Origin: Oscillibacter valericigenes
GTDB taxonomy: Bacteria; Bacillota; Clostridia; Oscillospirales; Oscillospiraceae
Assembly: GCF_021531915.1 (NCBI RefSeq)
Contig: NZ_JAFBIV010000003.1
Span: forward strand, 186,001 to 250,000
Direction: 5' to 3'
Length of the DNA: 64,000 bases
Shown in pieces: positions 23,085-30,470 of the stretch. Made by a program: the position numbers and the translations under genes. Positions within the stretch are counted from its first letter, which is position 1, and every line of letters starts with the position of its first letter. The notes under the pieces are model-generated. The model saw only the letters and a list, made by a program, of their open reading frames with translations. It searched no databases and was not told where the DNA came from.

Positions 23085-23978
23085 ACTTAAAAGGGCATTG
23101 ATCTCCTCAATTTCCAAGTCCTGCAAAGCCCAGTTGATTCCGTAGCCCACCACCTTGGCAAGGTCCCGGACCTGCGCGTCGATGTCCCGGGGGGTCACCA
23201 TCAGGTTCTGCTGGCTGCTTCGCAGCTTCTCCTCGTCGATGTCGGTGATACCGGATTCCTCCAGCAGGTCCGCCGCCAGGGTGGCGGCGTCCACCACCGT
23301 GGGGATGCCGATGGCAAACACCGGGATGCCCAGCGTCTCCCGGTTCAGGGCCGCCCGGTGGTTCCCCACCCCGGAGCCGGGGATGATGCCCGTGTCGCTG
23401 AGCTGCACGGTGGTGCACACCCGCCCCACCCGGCGGGAGGCCAGGGCGTCAATGGCGATGACCAGAGAGGGCTGTACCTCCGCCACCAGTCCCCGTACGG
23501 CCTCCGCCGACTCCACGCCGGTGGTGCCCAGCACCCCGGTGCGCTGCACCGCCACGGGCCGGAAGCCGGAGAAGTGCTTGGGCATGGCGGCAATCAGATG
23601 CCGGGTTACCAGCACGCTGTCCGCCGCCAGGGGCCCTACGGCGTCCGGGGGCATGGCTCCGTTGCCCAGGCCCACGACGAGGGCCGGACCCTGGCTGGGC
23701 AGCAGCTCCTTCAACTGGCTGCCCACCGCCCGGACCGCCCGTTCAAAAAAATCGGCCTTCCGCTGCCAGAAGGTGGTCAGGTCGAGGGTGAGGTAGCTGC
23801 CGGGGGGCTTTCCCAGGGCCTGGGCGCCTTTTTCGTTCAGAATCTCCACCCGGGTCAGGGGGTACCCCTCCAGCTTCGTTTTCGCGGCCTTCACCCCGGA
23901 CAGGCGGGACGTTTTTTCCGCTGATTCCTGCCACAGCTCCCGGGCCTCCAGGGCCAGATCGGTCCGTTTTGCAAACAA
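23082..23978 (-). CDS. gpr: Germination protease (GPR), spore protein-degrading endopeptidase
   Basis: GPR breaks down the small acid-soluble proteins that coat spore DNA, at germination. The protein matches the family throughout: FAKRTDLALEARELW at the start, then VVGLGNGAMPPDAVGPLAADSVLVTRHL and VIAIDALASRRVGRVCTTVQLSDTGIIPGSGVGNHR (seen as several shorter blocks), ending in DIDAQVRDLAKVVGYGIN. I chose TTG at 23978, giving 298 residues, because GGAGG lies exactly 8 bp before it; upstream sequence has no family similarity. The residues before RTD are the propeptide region removed when the zymogen matures. A sigma-G-like promoter lies at 24019-24047. Confidence 0.95.
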   Translation of the reverse strand: MFAKRTDLALEARELWQESAEKTSRLSGVKAAKTKLEGYPLTRVEILNEKGAQALGKPPGSYLTLDLTTFWQRKADFFERAVRAVGSQLKELLPSQGPALVVGLGNGAMPPDAVGPLAADSVLVTRHLIAAMPKHFSGFRPVAVQRTGVLGTTGVESAEAVRGLVAEVQPSLVIAIDALASRRVGRVCTTVQLSDTGIIPGSGVGNHRAALNRETLGIPVFAIGIPTVVDAATLAADLLEESGITDIDEEKLRSSQQNLMVTPRDIDAQVRDLAKVVGYGINWALQDLEIEEINALLS

Positions 23979-24018
23979 CGGTTTCGCCTCCAGACACAAA
24001 ATCTTGTGGTTTTGTGCA

Positions 24019-24047
24019 TAGCATGTCCGCAAGAGAAAGCAATATTC
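24019..24047 (-). promoter_or_regulatory. Sigma-G-like forespore promoter of gpr
   Basis: On the minus strand GAATA (24047-24043) and CATGCTA (24025-24019) are 17 bp apart, fitting the sigma-G pattern GNATR and CATNHTA. The -10 box ends 41 bp before the TTG start. Confidence 0.65.
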
Positions 24048-24077
24048 GAAAAAAATGCAAAAATTCTGAAAAAACTC

Positions 24078-24106
24078 TTGATTTCTCGAGAGATTCCTGC
24101 TAAAAT
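24078..24106 (+). promoter_or_regulatory. rpsT promoter
   Basis: TTGATT (24078-24083) and TAAAAT (24101-24106) are 17 bp apart, with AAGGAGG at 24145-24151. It is divergent from the gpr promoter. Confidence 0.78.
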
Positions 24107-24159
24107 ACCATTCTGCACGGTGGAAAATCCCACTGAATTTGCCTAAGGAGGTGTTTGGT

Positions 24160-24423
24160 TTGCCGAATATTAAGTCTGCCAAGAAGCGCGTTCTGATCGG
24201 TGAAGTGAGAAACGCACGCAACAAGGCCGCAAAGTCCGAGCTGAAGACCGCCATCAAGAAGTTCGAGGTTGCTGCCGCAGAAGGCAATCGCACCGAGGCC
24301 GATGGCGCTTACAAGGTTGCAGTGAAGAAAGTCGATCAGGCTGTTGCCAAGGGCATTCTGCACAAGAACACGGCCGCTCACAGAAAGAGCGCCATGACCC
24401 TGAAGCTCAACAAGATCGGTTGA
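24160..24423 (+). CDS. rpsT: 30S ribosomal protein S20
   Basis: S20 binds 16S rRNA early in assembly of the small subunit. The 87-residue basic helical protein has the family start PNIKSAKKRVLIGE and the ending HKNTAAHRKSAMTLKLNKI. The start codon is TTG at 24160, with a perfect AAGGAGG 8 bp upstream; a TTG seven codons earlier overlaps that ribosome site. TTG starts are known for rpsT elsewhere and can limit its output. Its position next to gpr is a widely shared Firmicutes arrangement. Confidence 0.97.
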   Translation: MPNIKSAKKRVLIGEVRNARNKAAKSELKTAIKKFEVAAAEGNRTEADGAYKVAVKKVDQAVAKGILHKNTAAHRKSAMTLKLNKIG

Positions 24424-24434
24424 TCGAGTGAATC

Positions 24435-24465
24435 AAAGGACATCCGGAAAGGATGTCCTTTTTTC
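24435..24465 (+). terminator. rpsT terminator
   Basis: AAAGGACATCC (24435-24445) pairs with GGATGTCCTTT (24451-24461) and is followed by TTTTC. Confidence 0.9.
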
Positions 24466-24567
24466 ATAGCCCGCGCCGGTGACACGCTGATTTGTTCACA
24501 GTCTGGACCTTTCTTTTTGGGAAAACCGTGATAAAATGACGGTACAAACGTGATGTGAGGTGCTTTC

Positions 24568-25335
24568 ATGCCCATTTTCGATACCCACGCCCATTACGAC
24601 TCCGGCGGCTTCAACGCCGACCGGGACCAGGTGCTCTCCGCCCTCCCCGCCGCCGGGGTGGGGCTGGTGGTGGACCCGGGCTGCGATGTGCGCAGCAGCC
24701 GGAACGCCGTGGCCCTGGCGGAGCAGTATCCCCATGTGTACGCCGCCGTGGGCATCCACCCAGAGGACTGCGGCGGGTGCACCGATGCGGACTTTGACGT
24801 GATCCGGGCCCTTTGCAGCCATGAAAAAGTGGTGGCCATCGGTGAGATCGGCCTGGACTACTACTGGGCGGAGAATCCCCCGAAGGAGTTCCAGCAGGAG
24901 GTATTCCGCCGTCAGCTGGAGCTGGCCCGGGAGCTGGATCTGCCCGTCATCATCCACGACCGGGAGGCCCACGGGGATTCCCTGGCTATCGTTCTGGAAT
25001 ACCCGGAGGCCCGTGGCGTGTTCCATTGTTTTTCCGGCAGCCCCGAGATGGCTGCCGAGCTGCTGAAGCGGGGCTGGTATCTGGGCTTCGACGGCCCCAT
25101 CACCTATAAAAACGCCAAGCGGGCGCCGGAGGTGGCGGCTATTACCCCCCTGGACCGCATCCTGGTGGAGACGGACGCTCCCTACCTGACCCCGGTTCCC
25201 TACCGGGGCAAGCGGAACGACAGCCGCTACCTGCCCTATGTCATTGAAAAGCTGGCGGAGTGGAAGGGCGTGACCCCGGCGGAGATGACGCAGATCACCT
25301 GGAAAAACGGAAAACGTTTATTTGGATTGGAGTGA
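24568..25335 (+). CDS. tatD: TatD-family metal-dependent hydrolase (DNase)
   Basis: This 255-residue TIM-barrel protein belongs to the TatD family of metal-dependent nucleases, linked in other bacteria to DNA repair and to DNA breakdown. The metal ligands are visible in order: DTHAHYD (H-x-H), GEIGLDYYW (E), IIHDREAH (H), VFHCFSGSP (H) and ETDAPYL (D). The related radical SAM protein starts 5 bp after its stop, inside the usual TatD-associated pair of Clostridia. A TAAAAT -10 box lies about 35 bp before the start. Confidence 0.95.
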   Translation: MPIFDTHAHYDSGGFNADRDQVLSALPAAGVGLVVDPGCDVRSSRNAVALAEQYPHVYAAVGIHPEDCGGCTDADFDVIRALCSHEKVVAIGEIGLDYYWAENPPKEFQQEVFRRQLELARELDLPVIIHDREAHGDSLAIVLEYPEARGVFHCFSGSPEMAAELLKRGWYLGFDGPITYKNAKRAPEVAAITPLDRILVETDAPYLTPVPYRGKRNDSRYLPYVIEKLAEWKGVTPAEMTQITWKNGKRLFGLE

Positions 25336-25340
25336 TTTCG

Positions 25341-25964
25341 ATGGAAAAAGGCTTTACCATCACCTATGAATACGGGGACAATCTGTATGTAAACCCCACC
25401 AACCGCTGCAACTTCAACTGCGAGTTCTGCCTGCGGCACAACCAGAGCTCCGGCGGCAGCATTTACACCCACAACCTGTGGCTGAAGCGGGAGCCTACCA
25501 AGGAGGAGATCCTGGCCTCCATCGAGAGCCATGACCTCTCCAAGTACAAGCAGCTGGTGTTTGTCGGCTTCGGCGAGCCCAGCTACCGCATCGAAGATAT
25601 CTGCTGGGTCATCGACCAGATGAAGGCCAAGGGTGAGAAAATTTTTACCCGCATGGACACCAACGGCACAGGCAGCCTGATCCACGGCCGGGATATCTGC
25701 CCGGACTTCGAGGGGCGCTTCGACATGGTGTCCATCTCCCTGAACACCGACACCGCCGAGAAGTACGACGCCCTGTGCCACCCGGTCCAGCAGGGGGCCT
25801 ACGAGGCCATGAAGGATTTTGCCAAGGAAATTCAGAAGTACGTGCCCACGGTGATGATGACCGTGGTGGATACCATCCCGGCAGAGGAGATCGAGCGCTG
25901 CCGCAAGATCTGCGAGGACGAGATCGGCGCCATCTACCGGGTGCGGGAATATATTGAAGATTAA
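25341..25964 (+). CDS. TatD-associated radical SAM protein
   Basis: This 207-residue protein carries the radical SAM cluster motif C-x3-C-x2-C as CNFNCEFC in NPTNRCNFNCEFCLRHN, followed by a glycine-rich SAM-binding stretch (FVGFGEPSYR). It is a compact barrel without an extra C-terminal cluster domain. The family is repeatedly encoded next to tatD, as here, with a GGAG ribosome site overlapping the tatD stop; this indicates one operon. Its reaction is unknown. A role in repairing or modifying nucleic acids is a guess from the neighbour only. Confidence 0.9.
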   Translation: MEKGFTITYEYGDNLYVNPTNRCNFNCEFCLRHNQSSGGSIYTHNLWLKREPTKEEILASIESHDLSKYKQLVFVGFGEPSYRIEDICWVIDQMKAKGEKIFTRMDTNGTGSLIHGRDICPDFEGRFDMVSISLNTDTAEKYDALCHPVQQGAYEAMKDFAKEIQKYVPTVMMTVVDTIPAEEIERCRKICEDEIGAIYRVREYIED

Positions 25965-26002
25965 CAGACAAGCCCGGATGCTTTTGCATCCGGGCTTGTC
26001 TG
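25965..26002 (+). terminator. Terminator of the tatD-radical SAM operon
   Basis: A perfect 17-bp stem (CAGACAAGCCCGGATGC at 25965-25981 with 25986-26002) and a TTTT loop start directly after the stop codon. Confidence 0.8.
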
Positions 26003-26027
26003 TGAAAATCGAAAAAGCCTCGCAGAG

Positions 26028-26192
26028 TTTCGGGCCCGCAGGCCCGAAAGCTGTGAAATCGGTTTTCTGCCGCGACATGTGCGTGGCAGAAAACACTTTG
26101 CGCGAAGCGTGTGTCGCATTGCCCGCCAAGACGGGCAAAAGGCACGAAGCGGAGCGAAGCCTTCTCATCAAAATGACAGAGTCATTTTGATG
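26028..26192. repeat. Cluster of palindromes between converging genes
   Basis: Four good hairpins follow each other: TTTCGGGCC/GGCCCGAAA (26028-26049), GTTTTCTGCC/GGCAGAAAAC (26062-26094), TTGCCCG/CGGGCAA (26119-26138) and a perfect 12-bp CATCAAAATGAC/GTCATTTTGATG (26166-26192). The last one lies 8 bp from the VOC stop and probably ends that gene. The rest look like intergenic repeat units. Confidence 0.7.
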
Positions 26193-26199
26193 AAATTCC

Positions 26200-26598
26200 T
26201 TATAGCATGTGCAATAACTCAATCTGCTCTCCGGAGGGACCGGTGAAAAACCAGTTTTCCAGGCCGCCGAAGAGGTTCGGCAGGACCTTCTTCTCCGGAG
26301 TCATGAAGGTGTCCACCCCTGCGGCCCTGATCTCCGCCGCTGCGGCGTCCAGGTCGTCCACGTAGATGGCGATGTGGGGGATGCAGCCCTCGGTCATGGG
26401 AGCTTCCGTGGGAGACTGGATCAACTCCAGGGTGATGCCGCCGAAGGACACCAGCGCCAGCAGCTTGTCCCCCTCCGGGGTGGGGATGGATGCCCGCTGG
26501 GAGAGGGCGCCGCCGATCTTCTCATAGAACGCGATGCTCTCGTCCATGTTCTTGGTGTGGATGGCCACATGGCCCAGGCCCTGATAGTGTTGAAACAT
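26200..26598 (-). CDS. VOC-superfamily (glyoxalase-like) protein
   Basis: This 132-residue protein has the paired beta-alpha-beta-beta-beta modules of the vicinal oxygen chelate fold. Likely metal ligands are H10 (GLGHVAIHT), the E in ITLELIQSP, H in IPHIAIYVDD and E in GEQIELLHML. The pattern is closest to methylmalonyl-CoA epimerase or glyoxalase I-like proteins. The reaction cannot be fixed, since the fold serves epimerases, lyases and resistance proteins alike. AAGGAGG lies 7 bp before the ATG, 12 bp after the TauE gene in the same operon. Confidence 0.87.
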   Translation of the reverse strand: MFQHYQGLGHVAIHTKNMDESIAFYEKIGGALSQRASIPTPEGDKLLALVSFGGITLELIQSPTEAPMTEGCIPHIAIYVDDLDAAAAEIRAAGVDTFMTPEKKVLPNLFGGLENWFFTGPSGEQIELLHML

Positions 26599-26610
26599 AA
26601 AACTTCCTCC

Positions 26611-27363
26611 TTATGTATGGAACAGAATGGATTTGACAATGATGCTGACGCCGCCCAGCAGGAACAGGACGATGGCACCCTTCTGCAGCTTCTCCTCCCG
26701 AATGTGGGGAGCCAGTTTTTCCGCCACGACCATGGCGGTGAAGGCAGCCAGCATGGAGATCAGACCGAACAGGGCAACCTGGCGGTTGATCAGGCCGGAG
26801 GCGGCGTAGACCGCGAAGCGGAAGAAGTTCTCCCCCACGAACAGGAAGCAGATGCTGCCCTTAAACTCCTGATAGTCTTTTGCGGACCGCTGCAGGTAGG
26901 CGGTGAGGAACATGTTGATACCGAAGAGTCCGGCGCAGATACCCGAGAAAAAGGCCACCGCCAGCCGCACCCAGGAGCGCTCCCGGCCCTGGCGGACGGG
27001 CCGCAGGCTCCGGGTGGCCATTTCCAGGCCCAGAACTACCACCACCACGCCCAGCAGGGTCTTGATGATCCAGGGCAGAGAGAACCGCAGCAGCAGCGTG
27101 CCGGGAATGGCGCCCAGCATGTTGGCGATCAGCAGGGGCAAAATTTTGCGCCACTGGAAGGCCTTCCGGTTTTTCCAGGCGATGTAGGCGTTGATGGGGC
27201 AGTCGGCAAAGAGCATGCCCGGTGTGATGACCACGTTGTCCAGCCGCATAGCCAGGATGGGACTGGAGATCAGGGGGTTGCCGAAGCCGATGAGGCCCTT
27301 GATGGTATATGCTATAAATTGTGCCGCGAAAATCAGAACCACAATATCTGGGGAAAATGCCAT
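26611..27363 (-). CDS. TauE/SafE-family membrane permease
   Basis: This 250-residue protein has about eight membrane segments and the TauE/SafE signature near its start (FIAYTIKGLIGFGNPLISSPIL). Members export sulfite, sulfoacetate or other organosulfur anions, but most, including this one, have no assigned substrate. I chose the ATG at 27363 because AGGAGGG lies 7 bp upstream; longer in-frame extensions overlap the rpsF promoter on the other strand. The VOC gene follows 12 bp later, suggesting co-transcription. Confidence 0.87.
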   Translation of the reverse strand: MAFSPDIVVLIFAAQFIAYTIKGLIGFGNPLISSPILAMRLDNVVITPGMLFADCPINAYIAWKNRKAFQWRKILPLLIANMLGAIPGTLLLRFSLPWIIKTLLGVVVVVLGLEMATRSLRPVRQGRERSWVRLAVAFFSGICAGLFGINMFLTAYLQRSAKDYQEFKGSICFLFVGENFFRFAVYAASGLINRQVALFGLISMLAAFTAMVVAEKLAPHIREEKLQKGAIVLFLLGGVSIIVKSILFHT

Positions 27364-27457
27364 GGGAGGTCCCTCCTGTTCATAAGTCCAGTACTGATAT
27401 ACCATATTTTTTTGTAAAAAGAAACCGTTTTTCTCAAGAAAAAATTGAAAAAATTCC

Positions 27458-27485
27458 TTGACATTTGCCCGTGATCTTATATAAT
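27458..27485 (+). promoter_or_regulatory. Promoter and leader of rpsF-ssb-rpsR
   Basis: A perfect TTGACA (27458-27463) and TATAAT (27480-27485) are 16 bp apart. The roughly 70-nt leader holds two small hairpins (GCTTGC/GCGAGC and CTCAT/ATGAG). In other bacteria the S6-S18 complex binds this leader to control its own operon; I could not confirm that binding motif here. Confidence 0.82.
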
Positions 27486-27563
27486 AATAGGGCTTGCATT
27501 CTGCGAGCATATCCTTGCTCTCATCTGAGAATGAGGGCCATTTGTCCAAAAGGAGGTGCAAAC

Positions 27564-27860
27564 ATGGCAAAGGTTTCTGCCAATTATGAGGTCGTTTACA
27601 TCATCGACCCTGCACAGGGTGAGGAGGGCATCGCCAATCTGGTTGCCAACTTCAAGTCCCTGGCTGAGCAGAACGGTTCCGCTGTCGAGGTGGAAGAGTG
27701 GGGTACCCGCAAGCTGGCTTATCCCATCAACTACAAGACCGAGGGCTACTACGTGCTGATGAACTTCACCAGCGAGCCCGCGTTCCCCCGTGAGCTGGAT
27801 CGTAAGCTGCGTATCGCTGACGGCATCATGCGTTCCCTGATCGTCTGCAAGGGCGAATAA
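27564..27860 (+). CDS. rpsF: 30S ribosomal protein S6
   Basis: S6 pairs with S18 on the platform of the small ribosomal subunit. The 98-residue protein has the family motifs YEVVYIIDPAQGEEG, WGTRKLAYPINYKTEGYYVLMNF and the final RSLIVCK. AAGGAGG lies 6 bp before the ATG. It begins the conserved rpsF-ssb-rpsR operon, which ties production of two ribosomal proteins to single-strand DNA-binding protein. Confidence 0.98.
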   Translation: MAKVSANYEVVYIIDPAQGEEGIANLVANFKSLAEQNGSAVEVEEWGTRKLAYPINYKTEGYYVLMNFTSEPAFPRELDRKLRIADGIMRSLIVCKGE

Positions 27861-27872
27861 GGAGGCATCCGG

Positions 27873-28325
27873 ATGCTGAACAAGATCATCCTGATGGGTC
27901 GTCTGACCCGTGACCCCGAGCTGCGCCGCACCCAGTCCGGCACCGCTGTCACGTCCTTCTCTCTGGCCGTGGACCGGGACTTTAAGTCCCAGAACGGCGA
28001 AAAGGAGACTGACTTCATCGACATCGTGGCCTGGCGCGGCACCGCGGAATTCGTCAGCAAGTACTTCACCAAGGGCCGCATGGCTGTGGTGGAGGGCCGG
28101 CTGCAGATCCGTGACTGGACAGACCGCGACGGCGGCAAGCGCAGAAGCGCTGAAGTCATCGCCGACAACGTCTATTTCGGGGATTCCAAGCGTGAGGGTG
28201 GCAGCGATTTCGGCTCCGCTCCCGCTTATGGCACGCCCGCTCCCAGCCGCGGCTATGCGGCTCCTGCCGGCGGCCAGTCCGACTTCGCCGAGATCGGCGA
28301 AGAAGACGGCGAACTGCCGTTCTGA
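27873..28325 (+). CDS. ssb: Single-stranded DNA-binding protein
   Basis: SSB coats single-stranded DNA during replication and repair and recruits partner enzymes. The 150-residue protein has an OB-fold (1-105; [18 protein letters not shown], then [13 protein letters not shown]), a Gly/Ala/Pro-rich linker, and the acidic tip EDGELPF that binds partners. Its place between rpsF and rpsR is the standard Firmicutes order. GGAGG overlaps the space 6 bp before the ATG. Confidence 0.98.
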   Translation: MLNKIILMGRLTRDPELRRTQSGTAVTSFSLAVDRDFKSQNGEKETDFIDIVAWRGTAEFVSKYFTKGRMAVVEGRLQIRDWTDRDGGKRRSAEVIADNVYFGDSKREGGSDFGSAPAYGTPAPSRGYAAPAGGQSDFAEIGEEDGELPF

Positions 28326-28348
28326 TTTTGATAAAGGAGGAACCATCC

Positions 28349-28600
28349 ATGGCTTTCGATCGTGAAGCTCGTCCCGCCCGCCCCATGCGCGGCAAGCGCC
28401 GTAAGGTCTGCCAGTTCTGCGCTGAGAAGTGCGAGAGCATCGATTATAAGGACGCCGCCAAGCTGCGTCGTTTCGTCTCCGAGCGTTCCAAGATTCTGCC
28501 CCGCAGAACCACCGGCACCTGCGCCATGCATCAGCGTCAGCTGACTGAGGCCATCAAGCGTGCCCGTCAGATCGCTCTGCTGCCCTACGTTACCGACTAA
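28349..28600 (+). CDS. rpsR: 30S ribosomal protein S18 (cysteine-rich form)
   Basis: This 83-residue basic protein matches S18 ([25 protein letters not shown]). It is the cysteine-containing form: C-x-x-C-x3-C in VCQFCAEKC near the N-terminus plus a later Cys in TGTCAMHQR, which together can bind zinc. Many bacteria have lost these cysteines and keep a zinc-free version for zinc shortage. AAAGGAGG lies 7 bp before the ATG. The operon ends here; rplI is not adjacent. Confidence 0.97.
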   Translation: MAFDREARPARPMRGKRRKVCQFCAEKCESIDYKDAAKLRRFVSERSKILPRRTTGTCAMHQRQLTEAIKRARQIALLPYVTD

Positions 28601-28604
28601 CTCA

Positions 28605-28668
28605 GAAAAGACCCTGAGGTGCCGGGAAATCCTATGGATTTCCCGGACACCGGACGGGTCTTTTCTTC
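28605..28668 (+). terminator. Terminator of rpsF-ssb-rpsR
   Basis: GAAAAGACCC (28605) pairs with GGGTCTTTTC (ending 28665). An inner hairpin GGTGCCGGGAAATCC/GGATTTCCCGGACACC lies within the loop, and CTTCG follows. Confidence 0.8.
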
Positions 28669-29220
28669 GTTTTTCGTTCAAAACCGCTTCGCTGGGTTTT
28701 GAACGGAGTATTAGCCCGTCCGAATGGACGGGCTGTTTTTGTTTCCCCTCGCCAGAGGGGAGACGGGGAGTAAGGGGGAGATGTCTTTGGCGCAAAGACA
28801 CCTCCCCCTGCGACCCCTTCCAGAAACGTGGGGGCGTTTCGATCTCGCCCCCACACCCCCTAACGACACAAAGGGGAGGGGCTGCGGCCCCTCCCCTTTG
28901 GATTTCCCTCCCTGGAGGGGTAGCGGCAGCGGAAAGAGAAGTTGGTCCATTCAATGACCACCCCCGAAAGAAATGCCGCACTATCAAATGCGGCGGAGCA
29001 CTTCCCTGTTCCCCAGGGGGATAGCGCACCCGGTACGGGTCTGCAAGTCTGCACCGCACCGGCCACGACCACCCCCGTATTTGCGCAAAAAGGCGCCAGC
29101 GGCGCCGGCTTTGCGCGAAAGCGCCTTTCTTTTCCACCGCTGCGGCGGCGACTTTTCTTTGGGCGCAACCCAAAGAAAAGTGGGGGCCGCATTCCCGGGG
29201 CGGACGAAGTCCGCCCACCC
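28669..29220. repeat. GC-rich intergenic repeat field, no gene
   Basis: This 550-bp stretch has no credible gene. It is a chain of hairpins: AGCCCGTCC/GGACGGGCT followed by a T-run (28713-28739), a 15-bp stem about 28775-28808, a GGGGAGGGGC stem near 28872-28897 and ACTTTTCTTTG/CAAAGAAAAGT near 29151-29181. It also holds one copy (29024-29069) of a 46-bp dispersed repeat that recurs twice at 55.2-55.5 kb. Confidence 0.7.
29024..29069 (+). repeat. Dispersed repeat, copy A
   Basis: The copy begins GCGCACCCGGTACGGGTCTG and ends TGCACCGCACCGGCCACGAC. Copy B (55217-55262, minus) is close to identical over both ends, and copy C (55500-55548) is more divergent. Confidence 0.75.
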
Positions 29221-30372
29221 CTACTTGCTTCTGGCCTCCAAAACTTCCACCATCTCCTCCGCCAGGAGCCGCCCTGCCAGGGCAGCTTCCTCGGGAGAGT
29301 TCCCGGCGGCCCCCACCTCCACCAGCAGGGACCCAGTGGTGGCGTGCTGGTTGTACCGGGAATTCCGTAGCAGCACCGGCCGCATCAGCGTGGAATACTG
29401 GGACAACGTCTGTTCCTGGATGGCCACCGCCAGCCGCAGATTTTCCATCCAGTTGGGATGGGTCAGACCGCTGCCGTCGCTGCCCACCACCAGGGTCATC
29501 TGTGCCGCCGTGCGGGTGTCGTCGATGGCGGATACCACCTTGTATTGGTGCCCCTCCCCGTCCTCAATGGCGTCCCGGTGAATATCAAGGATGAAGTGGA
29601 TGGAGGGATACTGGGCCAGATAGCTCTGGATGGCTGACAGGGAGCGGTCGTAGGCTCCGGTGTAGGAGGGATAGTCGTACAGCGTCCGGTCGTGGAGAAC
29701 GGAGATGCCGGCTTCCCCGAAGACCTCCGCCATCACGTCTCCCACTTTCACCACGTTGTAGCGGGAGTCCGTGGTCCGGTGGTCCCCGGACCAGACCACC
29801 TCCGTGCCCTCGGCGGGGGTGTAGGCCTCGCTGCCGTGGCTGTGGATGATCAGAATTTGGGGCTCCTCAGCGGTCAGCTCCGCCGAAAAGGTCTCCTGCA
29901 GGTCCGGGACGGACAGGGCGTGGTCCGTGGAGTTGCTGATGTAGGTCCGTCCGCAGACGGTGTAGCCGCTGGGGTCCGTGGGCACCAGGGTCTTGGCGGG
30001 CACGCCGTTGTCAGTGGCGGAGGGGACGTCCAGGGGCGTCTCCTCCACCGGGGTGGTGACCAGCTCCCGCTCCGCCTCTGGGGGAGTCTCGGGGGTCTCC
30101 GCTTCCTGCCACAGCTCCGCCACGGCGGGGCGGGCGGCCAGCAGCAGGGGCGACTCGCCGATGGTCATGACCACTGCCGGGGACAGGCTGTCCTCCGTCC
30201 ACAGGTCCCCCAACTCCCAGCGAAGGACCTCAAGGGGCAGGGACGCCCGAAGGGCGGAAAAGGCGGAGACCGCCGTGTCGCTGCCGGCGGTGACGGCCAC
30301 CACCCACAGCACCCCGGCGGCCAGCAGACCGGCCCGCAGCTTCCGCCGAAGCTGGAAGGAAGACACACGCAT
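29221..30372 (-). CDS. spoIIP: Stage II sporulation protein P
   Basis: SpoIIP is the amidase that works with SpoIID and SpoIIM to thin septal peptidoglycan during engulfment of the forespore. The 383-residue protein has one N-terminal membrane segment (about 13-32), a Pro/Glu/Thr-rich linker and a C-terminal amidase domain. That domain has the landmarks LIIHSHGSEAYTP (zinc-binding H and E), FILDIHRDAIED and LLVEVGAAGNSPEEA. I chose the ATG at 30372, with GAGG 8 bp before it. In many Firmicutes spoIIP directly follows gpr; here they are about 5 kb apart on the same strand. Confidence 0.94.
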   Translation of the reverse strand: MRVSSFQLRRKLRAGLLAAGVLWVVAVTAGSDTAVSAFSALRASLPLEVLRWELGDLWTEDSLSPAVVMTIGESPLLLAARPAVAELWQEAETPETPPEAERELVTTPVEETPLDVPSATDNGVPAKTLVPTDPSGYTVCGRTYISNSTDHALSVPDLQETFSAELTAEEPQILIIHSHGSEAYTPAEGTEVVWSGDHRTTDSRYNVVKVGDVMAEVFGEAGISVLHDRTLYDYPSYTGAYDRSLSAIQSYLAQYPSIHFILDIHRDAIEDGEGHQYKVVSAIDDTRTAAQMTLVVGSDGSGLTHPNWMENLRLAVAIQEQTLSQYSTLMRPVLLRNSRYNQHATTGSLLVEVGAAGNSPEEAALAGRLLAEEMVEVLEARSK

Positions 30373-30431
30373 CAATTTCACCTCTGGGACAACCTATGCG
30401 GCAGCGGCGGGAAATATGCGGCGGAGACATG

Positions 30432-30466
30432 GAAAAGCGGCTCCCCGTTCTGTCCGGGGAGCCGCT
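30432..30466 (-). terminator. Terminator of the GH13 gene
   Basis: AGCGGCTCCCCG (30436-30447) pairs with CGGGGAGCCGCT (30455-30466), and the minus strand continues into CTTTTCC. It lies 5 bp past the stop codon. Confidence 0.85.
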
Positions 30467-30470
30467 GGTA

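Noticed and set aside
25954-26190. 78-codon frame after the radical SAM gene
   Set aside because: It begins inside the previous gene and reads through its terminator and the palindrome cluster.
28669-29220. CRISPR array or tandem repeat locus
   Set aside because: The palindromes differ from each other and are not regularly spaced; no cas genes are in the window.
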